NCBI GenBank assembly: GCA_015066575.1
Contig: SVOD01000005.1
Coordinates: 1 to 35,795 of the forward strand
From: Oscillospiraceae bacterium
GTDB lineage: Bacteria > Bacillota > Clostridia > Oscillospirales > Acutalibacteraceae
DNA: 35,795 nucleotides
Direction of reading: 5' to 3'
Position 1 is the first letter of the stretch. Every line of letters starts with the position of its first letter. The position numbers and the translations under genes were made by a program. Positions 1 to 5,519 of the stretch are shown in pieces. The notes below the pieces were generated by a model. It was not told the origin of the DNA. It made no database searches and was given only the letters and a program-made list of their open reading frames with translations.

Positions 1-1
1 T

Positions 2-24
2 AATCGGGTGCGGGTGTCCCGCCC
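2..24 (+). repeat. GGGTGCGGGTG site, uninterrupted copy
   Basis: AATCGGGTGCGGGTG is followed directly by TCCCGCCC. The same two blocks recur at 34937-34951 and 35012-35019, where 60 bp separate them, and on the minus strand at 4721-4740, uninterrupted. This copy therefore represents the empty form of the insertion site described at 34952-35011. The bases that follow (25-60) are degenerate 7-8 bp words built on GCTAATA. Confidence 0.7.
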
Positions 25-63
25 ATTCGCTAATATGCCAATATGCTAACTGCTAATAGGCTT

Positions 64-109
64 CAAATAAGGATTTGCGCGCTCGGAGAGCGCGACAAAT
101 CCTTATTTG
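64..109. repeat. Palindromic element, copy A
   Basis: The outer arms CAAATAAGGATTTG (64-77) and CAAATCCTTATTTG (96-109) are perfect 14-bp inverted repeats. They enclose an inner hairpin CGCGCTC-GGA-GAGCGCG. Copy D at 34831-34874 has the same stems in the opposite orientation with another 3-nt loop. The cupin gene on the minus strand ends inside the arm: its last codons are TAC AAA TAA. Confidence 0.9.
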
Positions 110-453
110 TAGAGAAGCACCGTTGCGATAACCTCTGTGGTTTCTTCGCTGCGGTTGGCAATTGAGTGCGTTTGCCCGCCAAGGCAAATCGCGCTGTCGC
201 CTTCGTTGAGCGTGACCCACTGACCGTCGTCATAATAGGCGGCGGTACCTTTGGAAATGTAAAAGATTTCTTCTTCATCCACATGAGTGTGTTCACCGAT
301 AGAGCAGCCCGGCTCCAATATTATTTTTGCCAGCAGGCGGCATTTGCCGCCGATTTCTTCTTTTTCGGCGTAGTGAATGATTTTGGCGGTGCCGTCACCG
401 CCCTTCATATGCTCATTGTAAACAATTCTCAAGTCTTCTTTTCTTTTAATCAT
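103..453 (-). CDS. Small single-domain cupin protein
   Basis: A 116-aa cupin_2-type protein. The first cupin motif is seen as PGCSIGEHTHVDEEE followed by the G of SKGTAAYY. It supplies the two His and one Glu that usually bind the metal. The second motif is GDSAICLGGQTHSIAN with the third His. The length equals one conserved beta-barrel and there is no signal peptide, so it should be a cytosolic metal-dependent protein. Single-domain cupins act as isomerases, dioxygenases or ligand sensors, and the substrate cannot be read from sequence. The ATG is preceded by GAAAGAGG at good spacing. The gene stands alone between tRNA-Arg and a repeat island, and its stop codon lies inside palindromic copy A. 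Confidence 0.85.
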   Translation of the reverse strand: MIKRKEDLRIVYNEHMKGGDGTAKIIHYAEKEEIGGKCRLLAKIILEPGCSIGEHTHVDEEEIFYISKGTAAYYDDGQWVTLNEGDSAICLGGQTHSIANRSEETTEVIATVLLYK

Positions 454-534
454 GGGAAAACCTCTTTCAATATTATTTTATTACTTTATCATCGTAACAC
501 CTTTGGAAAGCGTTTGCAAGGGGAGAAAAGAGAA

Positions 535-558
535 AAGCAGCCATTTGGCTGCTTTTTT
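535..558 (-). terminator. Intrinsic terminator after tRNA-Arg
   Basis: GCAGCC-ATTT-GGCTGC forms a stem-loop that directly follows the encoded CCA of the tRNA on the minus strand. On that strand it is followed by TTTTCTCTTTT. A T run also occurs on the plus strand. Confidence 0.75.
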
Positions 559-632
559 GGCACCCCCAGTAGGAATCGAACCTACAACTAATCCTTAGGA
601 GGGACTTGTTATATCCATTTAACTATGGGGGC
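558..632 (-). tRNA. tRNA-Arg (anticodon CCT)
   Basis: The minus strand folds as a complete tRNA. The acceptor GCCCCCA pairs with TGGGGGT (first pair G-T), the D stem is GTTA/TAAC, and the anticodon loop CTCCTAA carries CCT. The T arm is GTAGG-TTCGATT-CCTAC, the discriminator base is G and CCA is encoded. It reads AGG codons. The 5' half and upstream flank are duplicated just upstream at 749-828, but this copy is intact. Confidence 0.95.
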
Positions 633-690
633 AAATCAATATTTAAGAAAAGAACTTATCTATCAGATAAACCTTATCAAGGGACTTGTT
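611..690. repeat. 80-bp direct repeat, copy 1
   Basis: Bases 611-690 and 749-828 are the same 80-bp sequence with one difference (cagaTaaac against cagaCaaac). The unit holds the first 22 nt of tRNA-Arg plus its upstream flank and ends in gggacttgtt. That 10-mer also stands at 601-610 inside the tRNA. The flank presumably carries the tRNA promoter; TTGATA and TAAATA are visible but weak. Confidence 0.9.
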
Positions 691-748
691 TAGCCGAGCA
701 ACCGAAGGTTGCGAACGCCAAGGTTCTGAGCCAAAGGCTCAGGTTCTT
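691..748. mobile_element. 58-bp two-hairpin micro-element, copy 1
   Basis: The element runs from TAGCCGAG to CAGGTTCTT and sits between TT and AT. It contains GCAACC-GAA-GGTTGC and CTGAGCC-AAA-GGCTCAG. The intact tRNA copy at 601-616 (acttgtt|atatcc) is the matching empty site, which fixes both ends. A second 58-bp copy is at 35077-35134. The two differ by one compensated base pair in stem 1 and by the loop of stem 2. Confidence 0.8.
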
Positions 749-828
749 ATATCCATTTAACTATGGGGGCAAATCAATATTTAAGAAAAGAACTTATCTA
801 TCAGACAAACCTTATCAAGGGACTTGTT
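749..828 (-). pseudogene. 80-bp direct repeat copy 2; truncated tRNA-Arg 5' half
   Basis: This is the second copy of the 80-bp unit. On the minus strand it reads as the first ~22 nt of tRNA-Arg and then runs into the 58-bp element, so it lacks the anticodon and T arms and cannot make a tRNA. It still carries the upstream flank, so it may initiate transcription towards the intact gene. Confidence 0.8.
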
Positions 829-995
829 CCTAAATATAATTTGCGAAAGTTATTGTAACCCATTCGCGCCCAAAAGTCAACGAAAAAAGGCAGTGAATAA
901 ACATCCCCAAACCTGCCGATACTGCCTGCACAGGGAAAAAGAGGCAACAAAATATAGTAAGGTTCGGTTCCTTTTACCCTAAAGGAGGCTTTGTA
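829..995. other. Intergenic, no gene seen
   Basis: No coding signal is visible. A weak inverted repeat AGGCAG...CTGCCT flanks ~28 nt, and a TATAGT hexamer near 952 could be a -10 box for the next gene without a convincing -35. Confidence 0.4.
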
Positions 996-1634
996 ATGAC
1001 ATTGTGTTTACCTTATACGCAGGCGGATGCGCAGCTCTACCGCTGCTTGCTGCACGACTTGAAATTAGAGCATATTCTGGCGCCCGTGGCGGGGAAATAT
1101 ACGCGGCAGGCGGGTAAAACCTTGGCAGAGAATATGCTGTGCGAGGGCTTGCAGGATTTGCTCGGGTCGCTTTATGAGTGCTATTTTTTAGGCGCAGATA
1201 CGGCGGTGGTAGCGCTGCCGTGCGCGCACTGCGAGCGTGCGCGGGTCAAAGAGCTTTTGGAAGACAGTTTGCAACGCAGCGCAGTGCCGATGCGTCTGTT
1301 TGTGCCTGCAGCGAAGGAAAAAGAAAATCGGGAATTCTTTGCTTTTCTGCACCGCGAAAGCCGTGTATCTCTCTTTTTGTTTTTGGAAGCCAAGCGCCAT
1401 TTTTACGAGTGCCGGCAGCTGTTGGAAAGCTTTGGGCGGGCGCGCGAAAAAGCGCTGCTCAAAAAGGAGTACAAGGGCTATATCGACAAGGTTCAGGCAC
1501 AGGTGGATAAAGCGGGCTCACTGCTTGAACTTAAAATCACGCTTGCCGCATTTGAAAAGAAGGCAAATCGGCTGTTTGCCCCTGCCGAAAACGGCGTTAA
1601 AAGCCCGATTCTGCGGCGGAAAGCGACATATTAA
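996..1634 (+). CDS. Small 2-hydroxyglutaryl-CoA dehydratase activase-related protein (DUF2229-like)
   Basis: A 212-aa protein with a strong RBS (AAAGGAGG, 7 nt before the ATG). The N-terminal half follows the pattern of the DUF2229/CoA-activase C-terminal family. A short beta strand (LCLPYTQ) is followed by 'GKTLAENMLCEGLQDLLGSL' where family members have a conserved cysteine before a helix. Then comes GADTAVVALPCAHCERAR, matching the family's GAD...CGPCR-type Cys pair. Related proteins often carry an ATPase domain and bind an Fe-S cluster. Here only the cysteine domain is present, so it is a short stand-alone form. Cys spacing suggests cluster or metal binding, but this is inferred. The substrate is unknown and a family-level call is all I can support. 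Confidence 0.5.
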   Translation: MTLCLPYTQADAQLYRCLLHDLKLEHILAPVAGKYTRQAGKTLAENMLCEGLQDLLGSLYECYFLGADTAVVALPCAHCERARVKELLEDSLQRSAVPMRLFVPAAKEKENREFFAFLHRESRVSLFLFLEAKRHFYECRQLLESFGRAREKALLKKEYKGYIDKVQAQVDKAGSLLELKITLAAFEKKANRLFAPAENGVKSPILRRKATY

Positions 1635-1664
1635 GAAAAATTTTTTCAAAATCAAAAAAAGTGG

Positions 1665-1693
1665 TTGACAAACCGTTATGCTTGATGTATAAT
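1665..1693 (+). promoter_or_regulatory. Consensus promoter of the 5S rRNA gene
   Basis: TTGACA (1665-1670) and TATAAT (1688-1693) are separated by exactly 17 nt. Predicted initiation is near 1700, about 10 nt before the 5S rRNA. Confidence 0.9.
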
Positions 1694-1709
1694 ACTCAAG
1701 CATTCAAAA

Positions 1710-1824
1710 GTTGGTGTTGATTGCGGAGAGGGTCCACCCGTTCTCATTCCGAACACGGTAGTTAAGCTCTTTCGCGCCGACAATACTTGGCTGGCGACGG
1801 CCCGGGAAAATAGGTAATGCCAAC
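1710..1824 (+). rRNA. rrf: 5S ribosomal RNA
   Basis: The core CATTCCGAACACGG and the following AGTTAAGCTC are diagnostic of bacterial 5S rRNA. The ends GTTGGTGTT and AATGCCAAC pair as helix I. Length is about 115 nt. No 16S or 23S lies beside it. It has its own promoter and terminator, so it is a separately transcribed 5S copy. Confidence 0.93.
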
Positions 1825-1839
1825 ATCAAATGTATGGGG

Positions 1840-1870
1840 AGTCATCCAATAGGGTGGCTTTTCTTTTTTT
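1840..1870 (+). terminator. Terminator of 5S rRNA
   Basis: AGTCATCC-AATA-GGGTGGCT forms an 8-bp stem with G-T pairs and runs into TTTCTTTTTTT. A second, longer inverted repeat (1854-1870 with 1876-1892) overlaps the T tract. Confidence 0.8.
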
Positions 1871-2037
1871 CGCAGAAAAAAAGAAAAGCCACGCAGAGCA
1901 AAATGGGCTTTGCTCTGCAATTCGGAATTCGGAGTGCGGAATTCGGAATTAAAGGTGGCAAGGCACAGCCTTGCAACTGAAAGCAGAACACAGAACACTG
2001 AACCCGCAACCTAGGGTTTGGCACCGCCAAATCCTTA
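1854..2037. repeat. Composite repeat island upstream of sdaA
   Basis: In order: a 17-bp inverted repeat around CGCAG (1854-1892); GCAGAGCAAA...TTTGCTCTGC (1893-1918); 7-bp words of the GAATTCG/GAGTGCG type (to about 1950); hairpin GGTGGCAAGGC-ACA-GCCTTGC; four 7-bp words ending in GAAC or CAAC (about 1983-2010); and a half copy of the palindromic family, CAAATCCTTA (2028-2037), next to the sdaA -35 box. Confidence 0.7.
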
Positions 2038-2038
2038 G

Positions 2039-2066
2039 TTGCAAAAGCGCGCAATCATGTTATAAT
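2039..2066 (+). promoter_or_regulatory. sdaA promoter, leaderless
   Basis: TTGCAA (2039-2044), 16 nt, TATAAT (2061-2066). The ATG at 2073 lies where transcription should begin and no ribosome binding site is present, so the mRNA should be leaderless. Confidence 0.75.
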
Positions 2067-2072
2067 GAAATC

Positions 2073-3272
2073 ATGAAAACGATATTAGAGATTTACAAAA
2101 TAGGCAGAGGACCTTCGTCCTCCCACACTATCGGACCGGAGCGCGCCGTGCGGTTGTTTTTGCAAAAATACCCGGCGACCGAGTCGGCGATTGTGACGCT
2201 CTATGGCTCTTTGGCGAAAACCGGCAAAGGGCACATGACCGATAAAGTCATTCGCGAAACCTTCGGCGCGGTAGAGTGCGAGGTGGTGTTTGACACCAAA
2301 ACCGTGCTGCCTACCCACCCGAACACGCTGCGCATTGTCGGCTTTTCCGGTGGTAAAGAGTGTGCCCGCGCCGAGGTGCAGAGCATCGGCGGCGGAGACA
2401 TCCTCTTTGACGGGGAACAGACCGCAGACCTGCCCGACATTTATGAGCACAGCACCTTTTCGCAAATCAAAACCGCCTGCACCCTGCAGGAAATCGGGTT
2501 GTGGGAATATATTGTGCAACGCGAAGGCGCCGACCTTGAAGAGGCGTTGGAGCTTGTTTGGGAACAGATGAAGCGCAGTATTGCCGAAGGGCTTGCCAAC
2601 GAGGGCACGATTCCCGGACCGCTGGCGCTGCAGCGCAAAGCGGCGTATTTGCTGCGCCAAAAGAAGGATGACGAGAGCAAAGAAACCCGCGAAAACCGCT
2701 TGGTGTGCGCCTATGCTTTCGCTGTCGCAGAGCAAAACGCCTGCGCGGGCGAAGTGGTGACGGCGCCGACCTGCGGCGCGGCAGGCGTGCTCGCCAGTGT
2801 GCTGTACTATATGCAGCAGCGCAAAAATCTTTCCGACAACGACATTGTTCGCGCACTCGGTGTTGCGGGACTCATCGGGCAAATCATCAAAACCAATGCC
2901 TCCGTCAGCGGGGCGGAGTGCGGCTGCCAGGCGGAAATCGGTTCTGCCTGCTCTATGGCGGCGGCAGCACTCAGTCAGCTGCGCTCGATGGATATTGACC
3001 AAACCGAGTATGCTGCCGAAATTGCGATGGAGCACCACCTGGGACTGACCTGTGACCCGGTCGGCGGGCTGGTGCAAATTCCCTGTATTGAGCGCAACGC
3101 GGTGGCGGCAATGCGCGCCATTAATGCGGTCAAATTAGCCTCCCTTTTACAAGGCACGCGGCGCATCAGCTTCGATGCGGTGGTGGAAACCATGTACCGC
3201 ACCGGAATGGATATGAACGCCCGCTACCGCGAAACCGCGGAGGGCGGTTTGGCAAGCATTAAAGGCTTATAA
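2073..3272 (+). CDS. sdaA: L-serine ammonia-lyase, Fe-S dependent, single chain
   Basis: Converts L-serine to pyruvate and ammonia, using a [4Fe-4S] cluster. The 399-aa protein has the N-terminal beta-type domain (KIGRGPSSSHTIGPERA, near residue 9) fused to the alpha-type domain. The alpha domain shows TAPTCGAAGV, SGAECGCQAEIGSACSM and TCDPVGGLVQIPCIERNAV, supplying the conserved cysteines. The E. coli type is about 455 aa; this one is shorter, mainly in the N-terminal domain. The ORF track starts at 1971, but the first 34 codons lie in repeat sequence and upstream of the TATAAT at 2061, so the start is ATG 2073. It stands alone and has its own terminator. The enzyme is oxygen-labile, fitting an anaerobe. 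Confidence 0.93.
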   Translation: MKTILEIYKIGRGPSSSHTIGPERAVRLFLQKYPATESAIVTLYGSLAKTGKGHMTDKVIRETFGAVECEVVFDTKTVLPTHPNTLRIVGFSGGKECARAEVQSIGGGDILFDGEQTADLPDIYEHSTFSQIKTACTLQEIGLWEYIVQREGADLEEALELVWEQMKRSIAEGLANEGTIPGPLALQRKAAYLLRQKKDDESKETRENRLVCAYAFAVAEQNACAGEVVTAPTCGAAGVLASVLYYMQQRKNLSDNDIVRALGVAGLIGQIIKTNASVSGAECGCQAEIGSACSMAAAALSQLRSMDIDQTEYAAEIAMEHHLGLTCDPVGGLVQIPCIERNAVAAMRAINAVKLASLLQGTRRISFDAVVETMYRTGMDMNARYRETAEGGLASIKGL

Positions 3273-3285
3273 AAAATCTTACTCC

Positions 3286-3320
3286 AAAGACCGGGATATT
3301 TCCGGTCTTTTCTTTTGTTT
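3286..3320 (+). terminator. Terminator of sdaA
   Basis: AAAGACCGG and CCGGTCTTT form a 9-bp stem around a 7-nt loop and are followed by TTCTTTTGTTT. Confidence 0.85.
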
Positions 3321-3412
3321 AGACCGCGCGCGGGACACCTATAATAAAATAGTGGAAAAATAGCAAAAGATGTGATACAATGTGTGTAATTTATGAAAAG
3401 ACAGGTGACTGT

Positions 3413-4663
3413 ATGAAATTATCCTTGATTATTCCCTGCTATAATGAAGAAGAATGTGTGGAAAAATTCTTCGAAACGGCAAGCAGTGTTTTTGAGGCAC
3501 AATCTTATAAAACGGAATATATCTTTGTCAACGACGGCAGTGAGGATAAAACTTTATCGCTGCTCAAAAAAATTTATGTGGAAAATCCGCGGGTAAATAT
3601 CATTTCTTTCTCGCGCAATTTCGGCAAAGAGGCGGCGATGTATGCCGGGCTCAAAGCGGCAAAGGGCGAATACATCTGCTTTATTGATGCGGATTTGCAG
3701 CAGCGCCCCGAGCTGGTTGCCAAGATGGTGGAGCTGCTGGAAAAGCACCGCGAGTATGACTGTATCGCGGCGTTTGCCAAAGAGCGAAAAGAGGACAGTT
3801 CTTTTGCACGTTTTGCCAAAAAGAAGTTTTACTCACTCATGACATCTGTCAGCGGGATTGAATTTGTGGGCGGCGCCAGCGATTTTCGTTGCTTCAGGCG
3901 CAATGTGGCAGATGCAATTTTGGAACTGTGCGAGTATCACCGCTTTACCAAGGGTTTATTTGCGTGGGTGGGGTTCAACACCCGCTATGTGCCCTATGAA
4001 ATTCAAGAGCGAGGCGGCGGCGACTCCAAATGGTCACTGGGCAAGCTCTTTTCCTACGCGTTTGACGGATTGGTGGCGTTTTCCACAAAACCTCTGCGCT
4101 GGCCGCTGTATTGCGGTGTCGGCTGCCTGGCATTCGGCATTATCTATACACTTTTCTACCTGTTGTTTAATATCATTCGCAGGCAGCAGCTTTCCGAAGC
4201 GGCAGTGCTCATTTCGCTGCTATTTATTTTCTTCGGACTGACCCTGACGGCGCTGGGCATTCTCGGTGAATATATCGGCAAAATTCATATTCAGGTCAAG
4301 AAGCGACCGGTCTATATTACTTCCGAAAGCTATGCGGCAAAAGAGAGAGAAAAATTTGCGCCGGTGCTGCAGGAAGAATTGGAGCGGGAAGCCGCAGAAC
4401 TCAAAAAGCTTAAGATTAAGCGCGCCAAGTTTAAAGAGATGAAGCGCCAGCAAAGAGTCATGGAGCAGCTTGTGGCGCAACAGCAGATAGAACAGGAAGC
4501 TCTCGAAGCCGAGCAGGAAGCCGAAGCGTTCGAAGAAAAGGTACAAGAAGGCAAAAAGCAAGAGAAGAAAAGGAAAGTCAAAGCCAAGAAACAAAAACCC
4601 CGTTCGGAAGAAGCAGAAGATGCTTACACCACCGGTCCGGAATCCGGATTTGAGGATGAATAG
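3413..4663 (+). CDS. Membrane GT2 glycosyltransferase (GtrB/DPM1-like) with charged tail
   Basis: A 416-aa family 2 glycosyltransferase of the polyprenyl-phosphate glycosyltransferase type. The catalytic domain begins SLIIPCYNEEE, with FVNDGSEDKT and the metal-binding DAD in CFIDADLQQRPE. GGGDSKWSLGKLF and FSTKPLR lie before two membrane segments (about residues 237-260 and 271-295). This class transfers a sugar from a nucleotide donor to undecaprenyl phosphate at the inner membrane face. From about residue 310 there is a ~105-residue Lys/Glu/Gln-rich tail, likely coiled coil, which such enzymes normally lack. The start ATG 3413 follows AGGTGA; the upstream ATG of the ORF track lacks a good RBS. 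Donor sugar and acceptor pathway are unknown. Confidence 0.88.
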   Translation: MKLSLIIPCYNEEECVEKFFETASSVFEAQSYKTEYIFVNDGSEDKTLSLLKKIYVENPRVNIISFSRNFGKEAAMYAGLKAAKGEYICFIDADLQQRPELVAKMVELLEKHREYDCIAAFAKERKEDSSFARFAKKKFYSLMTSVSGIEFVGGASDFRCFRRNVADAILELCEYHRFTKGLFAWVGFNTRYVPYEIQERGGGDSKWSLGKLFSYAFDGLVAFSTKPLRWPLYCGVGCLAFGIIYTLFYLLFNIIRRQQLSEAAVLISLLFIFFGLTLTALGILGEYIGKIHIQVKKRPVYITSESYAAKEREKFAPVLQEELEREAAELKKLKIKRAKFKEMKRQQRVMEQLVAQQQIEQEALEAEQEAEAFEEKVQEGKKQEKKRKVKAKKQKPRSEEAEDAYTTGPESGFEDE

Positions 4664-4696
4664 AAAAAAGGGCTCAACCGCGGTTGAGCCCTTTTT
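4664..4696. terminator. Terminator after the glycosyltransferase
   Basis: AAAAAGGGCTCAACCG and CGGTTGAGCCCTTTTT form a perfect 16-bp palindrome starting directly after the stop codon. It is symmetrical and should work on both strands. Confidence 0.9.
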
Positions 4697-4720
4697 GATG
4701 CGTGATGAATCATGAAGAGC

Positions 4721-4740
4721 GGCAGGACACCCGCACCCGA
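4721..4740 (-). repeat. GGGTGCGGGTG site, uninterrupted copy
   Basis: The minus strand reads TCGGGTGCGGGTGTCCTGCC, the same site as at 2-24 with one base changed and no insertion. Confidence 0.65.
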
Positions 4741-5189
4741 AAAAGTTTTTTATTGTTGGTCTTAAGCGCGGATAACCCCTCGGTTCTACAGTGGAATGAA
4801 AACGGCTTCAGTAACAACAAAGCCGGCGAGCAAGTCGCAAGCCGACATTCATTTTATTTTTACTTTGTGCTCATGCCGCACGGGCACTTACTTTCCTAAG
4901 CGACAGTGAAAGTAAGCAAAGGGTCGCTTAGAACCCTTTCGGTTGGGTTCTAAGGACTCCTTGAAACGACCACGGGGTCTTAAATACTGCTTTCGTTGTT
5001 TTTATCTTAGCTTACATCTTTAAGACCCCTTTGGATTCCCCCCTGAACTACAAAGCAACGGCATTTTCAAACGCTATGCTTGTGAAAATGTGACCCGTTG
5101 CTTTTTCCCCTTGCGGTATATGCAAAACAAGAGAAAAACAGCAACTAAGAGTGGTTGTGCTATTTTATATACAGTAGAATAGGAAAAAT
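4741..5189. other. Gene-free region of interlocking inverted repeats
   Basis: No convincing gene is seen; the 65-aa ORF here has no RBS or family signal. Arms found: CTTACTTTC 4887-4895 with 4908-4916; CTAAGCGAC 4896-4904 with 4923-4931; CTTAGAACCC 4927-4936 with 4945-4954; GGGGTCTTAAA 4974-4984 with 5019-5029; AAAGCAACGG 5052-5061 with 5095-5104, which encloses CATTTTCA 5062-5069 with 5083-5090. The second and third share CTTAG (4927-4931), so they exclude one another. The first and second interleave like a pseudoknot. Confidence 0.65.
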
Positions 5190-5330
5190 AGGCAGCCGCA
5201 CGGGAGCGGCTGCCTGAAAAAGTGAGAAAAATTAAGTTTTCGGTAGCCCCTTTAGGGGCTCAGCTTGTAGGCTGTCCTTATAGGGTCTGTGCAAACCACC
5301 GGGTGACGAGTGGTACTGATTTTAAAAAAG
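5190..5330. other. Stacked hairpins, possible ncRNA or IS200/IS605-like end
   Basis: The order is AGGCAGCCGC/GCGGCTGCCT (5190-5215), AGCCCCT-TT-AGGGGCT (5245-5260), then GCAAACCACC...GTGGTACTGATTTT with an ACCAC/GTGGT stem (5295-5314). On the minus strand the first hairpin is followed by TATTTTT, so it would terminate a leftward transcript. The last hairpin resembles subterminal hairpins of IS200/IS605-type elements, but no transposase or TnpB is present. I could not match it to a riboswitch family. Confidence 0.3.
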
Positions 5331-5333
5331 TGA

Positions 5334-5360
5334 GGGCGATTTAAAATCGCCCCTTGTTTT
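5334..5360. terminator. Terminator of the ilvE-rubredoxin operon
   Basis: GGGCGATTT-AA-AATCGCCC begins 12 nt beyond the rubredoxin stop on the minus strand and runs into TCACTTTTTT. A T-rich tract on the plus strand makes it bidirectional. Confidence 0.85.
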
Positions 5361-5364
5361 TTGC

Positions 5365-5499
5365 TTATTCTTCCGCGGAAAATTCGTCTTTGCCAACGCC
5401 GCAAAGCGGGCAAACAAAATCATCGCCTAAATCTTCCCATTTTGTGCCTTCTGCCGCTTCGTCATAGACATAGCCGCACACACCGCAAACATATTTCAT
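5365..5499 (-). CDS. Rubredoxin (short form)
   Basis: A 44-aa electron carrier with one mononuclear iron held by four cysteines: [11 protein letters not shown] at the N-terminus and [13 protein letters not shown] near the C-terminus. Typical rubredoxins have about 52-54 residues. The loop between the two Cys pairs is shortened here, as in the ~45-residue type known from Desulfovibrio desulfuricans. The ORF track starts 23 codons too early; the ATG at 5499 has GGAGG 8 nt upstream. It follows ilvE by 20 nt on the same strand, so the two are probably co-transcribed. Rubredoxins in anaerobes usually feed peroxide- or oxygen-reducing enzymes such as rubrerythrin; none is present here. Confidence 0.95.
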   Translation of the reverse strand: MKYVCGVCGYVYDEAAEGTKWEDLGDDFVCPLCGVGKDEFSAEE

Positions 5500-5519
5500 T
5501 TTTAGTCCTCCGTTTAAAT

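Noticed and set aside
166-591. 141-aa plus-strand ORF over the cupin gene and tRNA
   Set aside because: Antisense to cupin and runs into the tRNA.
601-828. att site of an integrated element at tRNA-Arg
   Set aside because: The duplicated part is the 5' half and upstream flank rather than the usual 3' end, the copies are adjacent, and no integrase is present.
606-833. 75-aa ORF covering the tRNA duplication
   Set aside because: It simply translates the 80-bp direct repeat and the 58-bp element; the repeated peptide has no coding meaning.
1971-2072. N-terminal extension of sdaA in the ORF track
   Set aside because: The extension lies in repeat sequence and upstream of the TATAAT; the family start is at ATG 2073.
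2085-3077. 330-aa minus-strand ORF opposite sdaA
   Set aside because: Shadow of a well-conserved enzyme gene.
4702-4899. 65-aa ORF in the 4.7-5.3 kb gap
   Set aside because: No RBS, and it overlaps the GGGTGCGGGTG site and inverted repeats.
5291-5316. T-box or c-di-GMP riboswitch (GCAAACCACC..., GTGGTAC)
   Set aside because: Only short stretches match; the rest of either consensus is missing and no downstream gene lies on that strand.
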